Position numbers and translations under genes: made by a program. The notes below the pieces were generated by a model that searched no databases, was not told where the DNA came from, and worked only from the letters and a program-made list of their open reading frames with translations. From Streptomyces sp. NBC_01262 (GTDB lineage Bacteria > Actinomycetota > Actinomycetes > Streptomycetales > Streptomycetaceae), in assembly GCF_036226365.1 (NCBI RefSeq), contig NZ_CP108462.1, forward strand, positions 4,896,501-4,960,500: DNA of 64,000 nucleotides, written 5' to 3'. Numbering within the stretch: position 1 is the first letter of the stretch; each line of letters opens with the position of its first letter. Below are positions 24,447 to 32,959 of this stretch, in pieces.

Positions 24447-25396
24447 CCGGCGTCCGAGTAGTACGGGTTGGCGTCGAACTTGGGGAAGTAGGCGGCCCGG
24501 AACGCCTTTCCGCACTCCAGGTCCTTCAGAGCGAGGTCGATCTCCTTGGCCAGCTTCGGCAGCGCGGCCTCCTTGCTCAGACCGCTGATCCCGTGCTCGC
24601 CGATCTGGGAGCCCACCTGGAACCTCACCATGTCGGGCAGGCCGGTCGGCTGGGTGGTGCTGACCGTGATGCCCTGGTCGCGCAGGCAGCCGGCATAGCT
24701 CTGGGCGAGCTGCACCAGTGCGGCGTCGCCGTTGAGCGCCTGCCCGGCCTGGCGGTTCTTCTCCGCCTTGGCCTCGTTCTGCTTCTTCTGCTCGGCGGCG
24801 CTCAGCGCGGGTCCGTACGCCGCGGTCTGGGCGTTGAGTTCGCAGCCGCCCAGCTTCTCGACGCCGTTGACCTTCGCGGCCGCGGGGCCGCTCAGCGCAG
24901 TCGCGTACGCCTTCTTCTGGGCGGCGGTGAGCCCGGTCTCGTCGTTGTCGGCGGCGGCGGCCGCCGCCTGCAGCTTCCTGCCGACGACGTTCGAGTCGTC
25001 GGGGTAGACGGCCCGCGAGTAGTAGCCGAACCCGTACTTCTGCCGGTACGTCTTCGCCGCCGCGTAATCCTTCCCGTCGCCGTCGGCGAAGGCCGTCCCC
25101 GACTGCTCCGCCGCGTGCGGGGTGTAGGTGAAGCCCTGCTTCTTCATGCAGGCCGCGAGGGCGTTCTCGTAGATGTACCGCTTCTTGGTCTCGTCGTCCG
25201 TGCCGTCCGGGATGGTGAGCTGCGTGGCACCGTCGGCGGTCGTGGTGGTCTTCGAGCCGCTGCCCGCCGTGGACGCGGAATCCGCGGCGCCGGTCTTGAC
25301 ACCGGAACCGCCGGAACCGGCGCATGCGGCGAGGAGCGGCAGCATGCCGGCCGCCAGTGCCGTGATGAGGGAGCTGCGTAGCGCGTTTGTGGGCAT
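24443..25396 (-). CDS. Lipoprotein with repeated Cys motifs, first gene of the exporter operon
   Basis: A 317-aa exported lipoprotein. The signal peptide MPTNALRSSLITALAAGMLP ends in the lipobox LAAC. The body has several cysteines in repeated contexts (AACMKKQGFTYT and AGCLRDQGITVS), separated by charged helices. The same C-(L/M)-(R/K)-x-x-G pattern appears in the sensor domain of the divergent histidine kinase. A start at 25408 (adding MVCG) is an alternative. It probably binds the exported or sensed compound at the cell surface. That is inference. Confidence 0.8.
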   Translation of the reverse strand: MPTNALRSSLITALAAGMLPLLAACAGSGGSGVKTGAADSASTAGSGSKTTTTADGATQLTIPDGTDDETKKRYIYENALAACMKKQGFTYTPHAAEQSGTAFADGDGKDYAAAKTYRQKYGFGYYSRAVYPDDSNVVGRKLQAAAAAADNDETGLTAAQKKAYATALSGPAAAKVNGVEKLGGCELNAQTAAYGPALSAAEQKKQNEAKAEKNRQAGQALNGDAALVQLAQSYAGCLRDQGITVSTTQPTGLPDMVRFQVGSQIGEHGISGLSKEAALPKLAKEIDLALKDLECGKAFRAAYFPKFDANPYYSDAG

Positions 25397-25431
25397 GCCG
25401 CACACCATCGCCGAGAGATGTCGGGATCCTG

Positions 25432-25480
25432 TCAGGCCGGTATCAGAAGCCCGTCAGAAGCGCCCGGGGCGGTCTAGGGT
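25432..25480 (+). promoter_or_regulatory. Three 11-bp-spaced direct repeats and -10 box of the response regulator gene
   Basis: Repeats starting at 25432 (TCAGGCCGGTA), 25443 (TCAGAAGCCCG) and 25454 (TCAGAAGCGCC) are spaced by exactly 11 bp, one helical turn, as expected for tandem OmpR-family binding. A TAGGGT -10 element at 25475-25480 lies 8 nt before the ATG, so the transcript would be leaderless or nearly so. The repeats also lie upstream of the divergent lipoprotein operon. Confidence 0.6.
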
Positions 25481-25488
25481 CCCAACTC

Positions 25489-26193
25489 ATGTGCGCATAC
25501 GTCGTGGTGGCCGAGGACGACAAGCGGCAGGCCCATGTGATCCGGCACTACCTGGAGCACGAGGGCCACACCGCCGTCGTGGTCCACGACGGGCGCGCGG
25601 CCCTCGACGAGGTGCGCCGCCGGCGGCCCGACCTGCTCGTCCTCGATGTGATGATGCCCGTCATGGACGGCCTGGACGTGTGCCGGATCCTGCGGCGGGA
25701 GTCCGAGCTCGCGGTGCTGATGCTGACCGCCCGCACCACCGAGGAGGACCTGCTGCTGGGCCTCGAACTGGGCGCCGACGACTACCTGACCAAGCCCTAC
25801 AGCCCCCGCGAGCTGATGGCCCGGATCCGCACCCTCCTCCGGCGGGCGCAGCGCACCGCGGCCCCCGCCGACGACCCGGTCCTGCGGATCGGCGCCCTGG
25901 CCGTCGACCCCGCCCGCCACACGGTGGACATCGGCGGCCGGCAGGTGGACTGCACCCCGGGGGAGTTCGAGATCCTCGCGTCGATGGCCGCCGCGCCGGA
26001 CCGGGTCTTCAGCCGGCGGCAGCTCCTGACGCGGACCCACGGCTCCGACAACTACATCAGCGAGCGCACCGTGGACATGCACATACTCAACCTGCGCAAG
26101 AAGCTCGAAGCCGATCCCGGGCGCCCGGCCTACCTGCTCACCGTCTTCGGCGTCGGATACAAACTGACCGACGGGACCGGCCATGCGCACTGA
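25489..26193 (+). CDS. OmpR-family response regulator
   Basis: A 234-aa two-domain regulator. The receiver has the acidic pair AEDD (residues 8-11), the phospho-acceptor Asp53 (LLVLDVMMP), the switch Thr (MLTART) and Lys (YLTKPYSP). The winged helix spans about residues 130-230 (DCTPGEFEILASMAA, then SERTVDMHILNLRKKLE). The ATG at 25489 has no ribosome binding site and follows a -10 box closely, pointing to leaderless translation. It overlaps the kinase gene by 11 bp and most likely drives the divergent exporter operon. Confidence 0.92.
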   Translation: MCAYVVVAEDDKRQAHVIRHYLEHEGHTAVVVHDGRAALDEVRRRRPDLLVLDVMMPVMDGLDVCRILRRESELAVLMLTARTTEEDLLLGLELGADDYLTKPYSPRELMARIRTLLRRAQRTAAPADDPVLRIGALAVDPARHTVDIGGRQVDCTPGEFEILASMAAAPDRVFSRRQLLTRTHGSDNYISERTVDMHILNLRKKLEADPGRPAYLLTVFGVGYKLTDGTGHAH

Positions 26194-27982
26194 GGCACCG
26201 CCGGTGCCGCCTGTGCCGCTCCGCAAGAGCCTGCTGGTCCGGCTGCTGGCCACCTCCGTCCTGGTCGCCGTCTGCGCGATCGCCGCCACCGCCTGGCTCG
26301 CCGTACGGACCACCACCAGCGCGATCCGCCAGGAACAGGGCCAGATCCTCGCCGACGACGCCGGCGTCTACGACACGCTCGTGGGGTACGCCGCCACCCA
26401 CCCGGACTGGTCCGGCGTCGGCGGGACCGTACGCGCCCTGGCGAAACGCACCGGCCGCCGGATCACCCTCACCACCCAGGACCCGGACCGGCGGACCGTC
26501 TCGGACTCCGCTTCGGGCACATCCCCGCTCCCCGCCAAGGCCTCCGCGGTCATCGACCCGCTCCAGGTGGACTCCGCCCTGTCCCCGGACACCGGGGCCG
26601 GCCGGATCGACGAGCGGGCCGTCGGCCCGTTCCGGCTCTCCCCCGCCGAACGCGCTCTCCTCCTCGGCGCCACCGAGAAGGTCGTGAGCTGCCTTCGCGG
26701 GCGCGGCCTCAGCCCGCGGATCACCCACTCGCCCGGCGGCCATCCGCACATCGAACTCAGCACCAACCAGGCGCTCAGCAACAAGTTGAACGCCGGCGTC
26801 TGCCCGACGGACGGCGTCGACAGTCCCACCCCGACCGAGGCCAAGGCGCTCACCCGGCTCAACGGCCTGATCGGCACCTGCCTGAGGAGCCACAACCTGC
26901 GCCCCGCGCTCGTCGGGCTGGACTTCACCGCGCCCCGGTACCCGCAGGACCCGTACGGCACCGGGCAGACCCTGCAGACCTGCGTGGACACCAGCCGCCG
27001 GGACCAGCTCGCCCCCTACACCGCCCCGGCCGTCCTGCTGTTCGTCAGCAGCCCGCCCGGATCGCCGGTGCCCGGCTTCGACCTGTCCCCCGCCAACACC
27101 GCCCGCATCGCCGGCGTCACCGCCCTCGTCCTGGCCCTCACCGTCACCGTCACCGTCGCCGTCGGCACCCGGCTGGTCCGGCCCCTGCGCGCGCTGACCA
27201 GCGCGGCCCGCGACCAGGGCGAGCCGCGCCCCCGGGTCCCGGTCACCACCGACGACGAGATCGGCCGCCTCGCCGCCGCCTTCAACGACCTGTCCGAACG
27301 CCGCGAGCGCACCGAGGAGCAGCGCAAGGTCATGGTCAGCGACATCGCCCACGAGCTGCGGAACCCCCTCAGCACCATCCGCAGCTGGCTGGAGGCCGCC
27401 GAGGACGGCATCCTCACAGCGGACAACGCCTTCACCTCGGCCCTTCTGGAGGAGGCCCTCCTGCTCCAGCACATCGTCGACGACCTCCAGGACCTGGCCG
27501 CCGCCGACTCCGGCACCCTGCGCCTGCACCCCGAATCGCTCTACGCCGCCGACCTCCTCGATCAGGTCGCCGCCGCCCACCGCGGCCGCGCCCGCACCGC
27601 CCGCGTCCACCTGTCCACGCGCTCCGCCCCCGGTCCCCCGGTGACCGCCGACCCCGTCCGGCTGCGCCAGGCCACCAGCAACCTGGTCTCCAACGCCATC
27701 CGCCACACCCCGCCGGGCGGCACCGTAACCCTGCGCTCGCGCCAGGACGGGAACCACGTACTGATCGAGGTCGCCGACACCGGCACCGGCATCAGCCCCG
27801 AAGACCTCCCCCTGGTCTTCGACCGCTTCTGGCGCGCCGAGAAATCCCGCAGCCGCCAGACCGGCGGCAGCGGCCTCGGCCTCGCCATCGTCCGCCAGCT
27901 CACCGAGGCCCACGGCGGAACCGTCGCCGTCACCAGCGTCCCCGGCACCGAAACCGTCTTCACCCTCCGGCTCCCGGCCTGA
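26183..27982 (+). CDS. Sensor histidine kinase with large extracytoplasmic Cys-rich sensor
   Basis: A 599-aa kinase: membrane helix 1 at residues about 17-37, an unusually large external sensor (about 38-310), helix 2 (VTALVLALTVTVTVAVGTRL), HAMP, HisKA with phospho-acceptor His390 (DIAHELRNPLS), and an HATPase domain (NLVSNAIRHTPPGG, then GSGLGLAIVRQLTEAHGG). The sensor contains SCLRGRGLS and TCLRSHNLR, similar in form to the cysteine motifs of the divergent lipoprotein. This suggests that sensor and lipoprotein recognise the same ligand. Confidence 0.9.
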   Translation: MRTEAPPVPPVPLRKSLLVRLLATSVLVAVCAIAATAWLAVRTTTSAIRQEQGQILADDAGVYDTLVGYAATHPDWSGVGGTVRALAKRTGRRITLTTQDPDRRTVSDSASGTSPLPAKASAVIDPLQVDSALSPDTGAGRIDERAVGPFRLSPAERALLLGATEKVVSCLRGRGLSPRITHSPGGHPHIELSTNQALSNKLNAGVCPTDGVDSPTPTEAKALTRLNGLIGTCLRSHNLRPALVGLDFTAPRYPQDPYGTGQTLQTCVDTSRRDQLAPYTAPAVLLFVSSPPGSPVPGFDLSPANTARIAGVTALVLALTVTVTVAVGTRLVRPLRALTSAARDQGEPRPRVPVTTDDEIGRLAAAFNDLSERRERTEEQRKVMVSDIAHELRNPLSTIRSWLEAAEDGILTADNAFTSALLEEALLLQHIVDDLQDLAAADSGTLRLHPESLYAADLLDQVAAAHRGRARTARVHLSTRSAPGPPVTADPVRLRQATSNLVSNAIRHTPPGGTVTLRSRQDGNHVLIEVADTGTGISPEDLPLVFDRFWRAEKSRSRQTGGSGLGLAIVRQLTEAHGGTVAVTSVPGTETVFTLRLPA

Positions 27983-28027
27983 AGGCGCCAAAGGCTCCGA
28001 AGGCGCATGATCTGCGCCACAAACAAA

Positions 28028-28057
28028 AGTCCCGCAGGTCGTGAGACCTGCGGGACT
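28028..28057 (-). terminator. Hairpin terminator after tRNA-Leu
   Basis: A 13-bp perfect stem (AGTCCCGCAGGTC/GACCTGCGGGACT) with a GTGA loop lies just downstream of the tRNA-Leu gene on the minus strand, and also about 45 bp after the histidine kinase stop on the plus strand. It may serve both. Confidence 0.75.
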
Positions 28058-28062
28058 AGTGG

Positions 28063-28149
28063 TGGTGCGCGAGGGGGGAGTTGAACCCCCACGCCCTTTC
28101 GGGCACTGGAACCTGAATCCAGCGCGTCTGCCTATTCCGCCACCCGCGC
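28063..28149 (-). tRNA. tRNA-Leu (anticodon CAG)
   Basis: The minus strand folds into a class II tRNA: acceptor stem GCGCGGG pairing with CTCGCGC-side bases, the anticodon stem-loop CTGGA-TTCAGGT-TCCAG giving anticodon CAG, a long variable arm (GCCCGAAAGGGC), the T arm GGGGGTTCAACTCCCCC, discriminator A, and an encoded CCA at 28063-28065. Confidence 0.95.
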
Positions 28150-28506
28150 ATGGGTGCTGCCGTTCGATTCCCGCGCACTGTCCGGACTCTCGGTCCGGGC
28201 GGTGCGGGAGCGCCTCCCGACATCCAGAAGATTAGCACGGTGCCCAGGGTGGAATCACATCCGTTTCGGACCGCCCCCGGGCGCGGGGAACCGCCCGCTG
28301 TTGCGGGACACTGACAGGAGGCACCTCTACCATCCCTGTGGGGGAGCTGCAGTGGAGCCGTGTGAGCGTTGACACTGGCCCGCTGGGCAGGAGTGGGGAA
28401 CCACAGGATTTCCCGGCGCGTGGATACGATCAGTAAGCAGTACCGGAAGGATCGCGGCGAAGGATCGCGGCGACCGTCCGCAGGACCTCAAGGAGGGAGG
28501 TGCACC
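28150..28506. promoter_or_regulatory. 357-bp gap between tRNA-Leu and fhaA
   Basis: No gene was found here. It must contain the tRNA-Leu promoter (minus) and the promoter of the fhaA-pknB cluster (plus). A TACGAT hexamer at 28425-28430 could be a -10 element, and TTGACA occurs at 28369-28374, but their spacing does not match as one promoter. The ribosome binding site AAGGAGGGAGG immediately precedes fhaA. Confidence 0.4.
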
Positions 28507-29400
28507 GTGGGAGTACTCAAGAAGTTCGAGCAGCGACTCGAGGGCTTCGTGAACGGCACCTTCGCCAAGGTGTTCAAGTCCGAGGTCCAGCCCGTGGAGA
28601 TCGCGGGCGCGCTCCAACGGGAGTGCGACAACAACGCCACCATCTGGAACCGGGACCGCACCGTGGTCCCCAATGACTTCATCGTGGAGCTGAGCGGCTC
28701 GGACTACGAGCGGCTCAGCCCGTACGCGATCCAGCTCGGCGACGAGCTGGCCGGCATGGTGCGCGACTACGCGAAGCAGCAGCGGTACACCTTCATGGGC
28801 AACATCAAGGTGCACCTGGAGAAGGCCGAGGATCTCGACACCGGCCTGTACCGGGTGCGCAGCCGCACGCTCGCGTCCAGCGAGTCCCAGCTCCAGCAGC
28901 CGCAAGGGCAGCCGCAGGCGCCGCAGGCCGGATACCCGCCGAACCGCCAGGCCTCCCCCGGGGCGCCCGGCCAGGCCTCGTACCTGGGCCCCTCGCGGGC
29001 GCCCGCGGGTTCGCCGGCGATGCCGCCCAGGCCCGTGATGCCGGCCGGTCCGGCCCCGGTGACCCGGCTCCCAGGTACGGGGGCTGGGCCGGGGGCGGGG
29101 CCGGCGGAGGCGCCGGGCTCGGTGCGCCGCTGGATCGAGATCAACGGCACCCGGCACCAGTTCTCCCGGCCGACGCTGGTGCTGGGCCGCAGCACCGAGG
29201 CGGATGTACGGGTCGACGACCCCGGGGTCTCGCGCAAGCACTGCGAGATCCGGGTCGGCACGCCTTCCGTGGTCCAGGACCTCGGATCGACAAACGGGAT
29301 CGTGGTGGACGGGCAGCACACGCTGCGCGCTACGCTCCGCGACGGCTCTCGGATCGTCGTGGGCAGTACCACCATCGTGTACCGGCAAGCCGAAGGGTGA
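28507..29400 (+). CDS. fhaA: FhaA: DUF3662 and FHA domain protein
   Basis: A 297-aa protein. The N-terminal DUF3662 domain (residues 1-125; VLKKFEQRLEGFVNGTFAKV) is followed by a Pro/Gln/Gly-rich linker and a C-terminal FHA domain (PTLVLGRSTEADVRVDDPGV, SRKHCEI, GSTNGIVVDG), which binds phosphothreonine. In mycobacteria the equivalent protein joins the PknB-regulated cell-wall synthesis machinery. The GTG at 28507 follows a very strong AAGGAGGGAGG site. First gene of the fhaA-fhaB-pstP-rodA-pbpA-pknB cluster. Confidence 0.93.
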   Translation: MGVLKKFEQRLEGFVNGTFAKVFKSEVQPVEIAGALQRECDNNATIWNRDRTVVPNDFIVELSGSDYERLSPYAIQLGDELAGMVRDYAKQQRYTFMGNIKVHLEKAEDLDTGLYRVRSRTLASSESQLQQPQGQPQAPQAGYPPNRQASPGAPGQASYLGPSRAPAGSPAMPPRPVMPAGPAPVTRLPGTGAGPGAGPAEAPGSVRRWIEINGTRHQFSRPTLVLGRSTEADVRVDDPGVSRKHCEIRVGTPSVVQDLGSTNGIVVDGQHTLRATLRDGSRIVVGSTTIVYRQAEG

Positions 29401-29410
29401 AGCGGGGGCA

Positions 29411-29932
29411 ATGTCAGAGCTGACCCTGACGGTCATGCGGTTGGGTTTTCTCGCCGTGTTGTGGCTGTTCGTCATCGTGGCCGTACAGGTCATCCGCAGC
29501 GATCTGTTCGGAACGCGGGTGACCCAGCGCGCTTCGCGGCGCGCGGAAGCCGGCGGCCGGCCGCCGCAGCAGCGCCAGCAGCAGCCTGCGCAGCAGCAGC
29601 AACAGCAACCGCCGCAGAACAACCGGGCCCGCCGTGGCGCCCCGACGAAACTGGTGGTCTCCGAGGGCTCGCTCACGGGCACCACGGTGGCTCTCCAGGG
29701 GCAGACCATCACGCTCGGCCGGGCGCACGATTCAACGATTGTTCTGGACGACGACTACGCGAGCAGTCGGCATGCCAGGATCTACCCGGACCGTGACGGC
29801 CAGTGGATCGTCGAGGACCTCGGATCCACCAATGGCACCTACATGGACCGGAACCGGCTCACCACGCCGACCCCGATCCCGCTCGGTGCCCCGATCCGCA
29901 TCGGCAAGACCGTCATCGAGCTGCGGAAGTAG
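29411..29932 (+). CDS. fhaB: FhaB: membrane-anchored FHA domain protein
   Basis: A 173-aa protein with one N-terminal transmembrane helix (LGFLAVLWLFVIVAVQVI), a Gln-rich linker (residues about 50-70), and a C-terminal FHA domain (LGRAHDSTIVLDDDYASSRH, DLGSTNGTYMDRNRL). It presents a phosphothreonine-binding module at the membrane next to the kinase and the RodA/PbpA pair. It begins 10 bp after fhaA. Confidence 0.93.
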   Translation: MSELTLTVMRLGFLAVLWLFVIVAVQVIRSDLFGTRVTQRASRRAEAGGRPPQQRQQQPAQQQQQQPPQNNRARRGAPTKLVVSEGSLTGTTVALQGQTITLGRAHDSTIVLDDDYASSRHARIYPDRDGQWIVEDLGSTNGTYMDRNRLTTPTPIPLGAPIRIGKTVIELRK

Positions 29933-30012
29933 TCGCAAATGGGCGAGCGGAGCCAGCAAGCGAGAGGGTGGGCAGCGTGCGGATGTACCCGGAGCCGACG
30001 GGCGAGGTGCGC

Positions 30013-31545
30013 ATGTCTCTGAGCTTGCGATTCGCCGCCGGTTCGCACAAGGGCATGATCCGGGAGGGCAACGAGGACTCCGGCTACGCCGGTCCCCGCC
30101 TGCTCGCGATCGCCGACGGCATGGGCGGCCAGGCGGCCGGAGAGGTCGCGTCGTCCGAGGTGATCTCCACCCTCGTGACGCTGGACGACGACATCCCCGG
30201 CTCCGACATCCTCACCTCGCTCAGCACGGCCGTGCAGCGTGCCAACGACCAGTTGCGCGTCATGGTCGAGGAGGACCCGCAGCTGGAGGGCATGGGCACC
30301 ACCCTGACCGCCCTGCTGTGGACGGGCCAGCGGCTCGGTCTCGTACACGTCGGCGACTCGCGCGCCTACCTGCTGCGGGACGGCATCCTCACCCAGATCA
30401 CCCAGGACCACACCTGGGTGCAGCGCCTGGTGGACGAGGGCCGGATCACCGAGGAGGAGGCCGGTACGCACCCGCAGCGCTCGCTGCTGATGCGCGCGCT
30501 GGACGGCCGCGGCCAGGTCGAGCCCGACCTGTCGATCCGCGAGGTCCGGGCCGGTGACCGGTATCTGATCTGTTCGGACGGTTTGTCCGGTGTCGTCAGC
30601 CACCAGACTCTGGAGGACACCCTCGCGGGTTACCAGGATCCGGGCCAGACGATCCAGGAGCTGATCCAGCTCGCGCTGCGCGGCGGCGGCCCCGACAACA
30701 TCACCTGCATCGTCGCCGACGTCCTGGACATCGACGACAACGACTCGCTGGCCGGCGCCGGCCGCCTGCACGACACCCCCGTCGTCGTGGGCGCCGTGGC
30801 CGACAGCCAGCTCCAGCACCACGACCCCCGGCACCTGCAGACCCCGGCCGGCCGCGCCTCCGAGCTGGGCCGCCCGCCGGCCCCCGAGGGCGCCTTCGGC
30901 CCGCCCGGCGACCTGACGATGACCGGGGTGCCGACCGGCAGCTTCGGCGCCTTCGAGGGCGACGACGTCGAGGACTGGGACAAGCCGAGAAAGCCGCGCA
31001 AGTGGCTCAAGCGCTCGGCGATCCTGGTCGTCGTCCTCGGCCTCATCGGCGGCGGCCTGTACGGCGCGTACCGCTGGACCCAGACGCAGTACTTCGTCGG
31101 CGTCCAGGGCGACCACGCGGCGATCTACCAGGGCATCGAGCAGAAGGTGGCCTGGCTCACCCTGTCGAAGGTCCACGAGGCCCGCCCCACTATCGAACTC
31201 AAGTACCTGCCCGACTACCAGCGCAAGAACGTCGAGGACACCATCGCGGCCGGCAGCCTCGGCGACGCCCGCGACACCGCCGACGCGCTGGAGAAGCAGG
31301 CAGAGGTCTGCCGGACCAAGGAAGCCATCGACAAGGCGGCCAAGGCCTCCAAGGCCGCGTCCGGCACCGTCAAGAAGCCCAGCGCGTCAGCATCCGCATC
31401 CGCGTCCGCCTCATCCTCTGCCTCCGCGAACGCGGGCAGCGGTACGGCCTCCGGCTCCCCGAGCCCCTCCGCAAGCCCGTCGTCCAGCACCACCCTCTCC
31501 CCGGAGGACCAGACGCTGGCCCAGCAGTGCCCCAGCGGCCAGTAG
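30013..31545 (+). CDS. pstP: PstP: membrane PP2C-type Ser/Thr phosphatase
   Basis: A 510-aa protein with an N-terminal PP2C domain that removes phosphates from PknB and its targets. Metal-site motifs are NEDSGYAGPRLLAIADGMGG, HVGDSRAYLLRDG, CSDGLSG and GGPDNIT. A membrane helix (SAILVVVLGLIGGGLYGAYR) follows at about residues 337-356, with an external domain ending in a Ser/Ala repeat tail. The ATG at 30013 has GAGG 5 nt upstream and starts the conserved core. In-frame GTG 29977 and ATG 29983 are possible longer starts. Confidence 0.92.
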   Translation: MSLSLRFAAGSHKGMIREGNEDSGYAGPRLLAIADGMGGQAAGEVASSEVISTLVTLDDDIPGSDILTSLSTAVQRANDQLRVMVEEDPQLEGMGTTLTALLWTGQRLGLVHVGDSRAYLLRDGILTQITQDHTWVQRLVDEGRITEEEAGTHPQRSLLMRALDGRGQVEPDLSIREVRAGDRYLICSDGLSGVVSHQTLEDTLAGYQDPGQTIQELIQLALRGGGPDNITCIVADVLDIDDNDSLAGAGRLHDTPVVVGAVADSQLQHHDPRHLQTPAGRASELGRPPAPEGAFGPPGDLTMTGVPTGSFGAFEGDDVEDWDKPRKPRKWLKRSAILVVVLGLIGGGLYGAYRWTQTQYFVGVQGDHAAIYQGIEQKVAWLTLSKVHEARPTIELKYLPDYQRKNVEDTIAAGSLGDARDTADALEKQAEVCRTKEAIDKAAKASKAASGTVKKPSASASASASASSSASANAGSGTASGSPSPSASPSSSTTLSPEDQTLAQQCPSGQ

Positions 31546-31573
31546 CAGTCACAGGAGGGGGCGGTAAGCAGCC

Positions 31574-32959
31574 ATGTCCGTCATCAGCAACACCACGACC
31601 ATCACATCCGTAGGCGCGCCGAGCCGCCGCAACACCGAGCTGGCGCTGCTGGTCTTCGCCGTGCTCATCCCGGTCTTCGCGTACGCGAACGTGGGCCTGG
31701 CCAAGGACGGCTCGCTGCCGGCCGGGCTGCTCGCGTACGGCGCCGGGCTGGGCACCCTGGCGGGTATCGCCCACCTCATGGTGCGCAAGTTCGCCAAGTA
31801 CGCCGACCCGCTGATGCTGCCGGTCGCGACGCTGCTCAACGGCATGGGGCTGGTCCTGATCTGGCGGCTCGACCAGGAGCCGTCACTGGGCGCCGCCATG
31901 GCGCCCAGCCAGCTGCTGTGGTCCACGCTCGGCGTGGCCCTGTTCGTCGGTGTGCTGGTCTTCCTCAAGGACCACCGGATCCTGCAGCGCTACACCTACA
32001 TCTCCATGGTGGTGGCGCTGGTACTGCTGGTCCTCCCGGTCTTCTTCCCGGGCATCAACGGCGCCAAGATCTGGATCACCATCCCGGGCGTCGGCTCGCT
32101 CCAGCCCGGTGAGTTCGCGAAGATCATCATCACCGTCTTCTTCGCCGGCTACCTGATGGTCAAGCGGGACGCCCTCGCGCTGGCCAGCCGCCGCTTCATG
32201 GGGCTCTACCTGCCCCGCGGCCGCGACCTGGGCCCGATCCTCGTCATCTGGGCCATCAGCCTGCTGATCCTGGTCTTCGAGACCGACCTGGGCACCTCGC
32301 TGCTCTTCTTCGGCCTCTTCGTGATCATGCTGTACGTGGCCACCGAGCGCACCAGCTGGATCGTCTTCGGCCTGCTGCTGAGCGCCGGCGGCGCGGTCTT
32401 CGTCTCCACCTTCGAAGCCCACGTCCAGGACCGCGTACAGAACTGGCTCCACCCGCTCGCCCTCGTGAACGGCGGCGTCACCGAGACCGCCCAGACCATG
32501 TACGCCTTCGGCTCCGGCGGCCTGTTCGGATCGGGCCTGGGCCAGGGGTACTCACGGCTGATCGGCGGCATCGCGCCCAAGAGCGACTACATCCTCGCCA
32601 CCGTCGGCGAGGAGCTCGGACTCACCGGGCTGATGGCCGTCCTGCTGCTGTACGGGCTGCTCATCGAGCGCGGCGTGCGCACGGCGCTGGCCGCCCGCGA
32701 CCCCTTCGGCAAGCTGCTCGCGATCGGCCTGTCGGGCGCCTTCGCGCTCCAGGTCTTCGTCGTCGCCGGCGGCGTCACCGGCCTGATCCCGCTGACCGGT
32801 ATGACCATGCCCTTCCTTGCGCAGGGCGGCTCGTCCGTCATCGCCAACTGGGCCCTGGTCGCCATCCTGCTGCGGATCAGCGACACCGCGAGAAGGCCCG
32901 CGCCCAGCCCCGCCCCGTCCCCCGACGCCGAACCGACCCAGGTGGTCCGAGTCCAGTGA
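31574..32959 (+). CDS. rodA: RodA/FtsW family SEDS peptidoglycan glycosyltransferase
   Basis: A 461-aa SEDS protein with about 12 transmembrane helices. Family motifs: NGAKIWITIPGVGSLQPGEF, FETDLGTSLLFFGLF (catalytic Asp region), GSGLGQGYSRLIGGIAPKSD and GMTMPFLAQGGSSVIANW. It polymerises lipid II with the partner PbpA. The stop overlaps the pbpA start by GTGA, so the two are made together. Whether it serves elongation, germination or division cannot be told from sequence. Confidence 0.93.
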   Translation: MSVISNTTTITSVGAPSRRNTELALLVFAVLIPVFAYANVGLAKDGSLPAGLLAYGAGLGTLAGIAHLMVRKFAKYADPLMLPVATLLNGMGLVLIWRLDQEPSLGAAMAPSQLLWSTLGVALFVGVLVFLKDHRILQRYTYISMVVALVLLVLPVFFPGINGAKIWITIPGVGSLQPGEFAKIIITVFFAGYLMVKRDALALASRRFMGLYLPRGRDLGPILVIWAISLLILVFETDLGTSLLFFGLFVIMLYVATERTSWIVFGLLLSAGGAVFVSTFEAHVQDRVQNWLHPLALVNGGVTETAQTMYAFGSGGLFGSGLGQGYSRLIGGIAPKSDYILATVGEELGLTGLMAVLLLYGLLIERGVRTALAARDPFGKLLAIGLSGAFALQVFVVAGGVTGLIPLTGMTMPFLAQGGSSVIANWALVAILLRISDTARRPAPSPAPSPDAEPTQVVRVQ

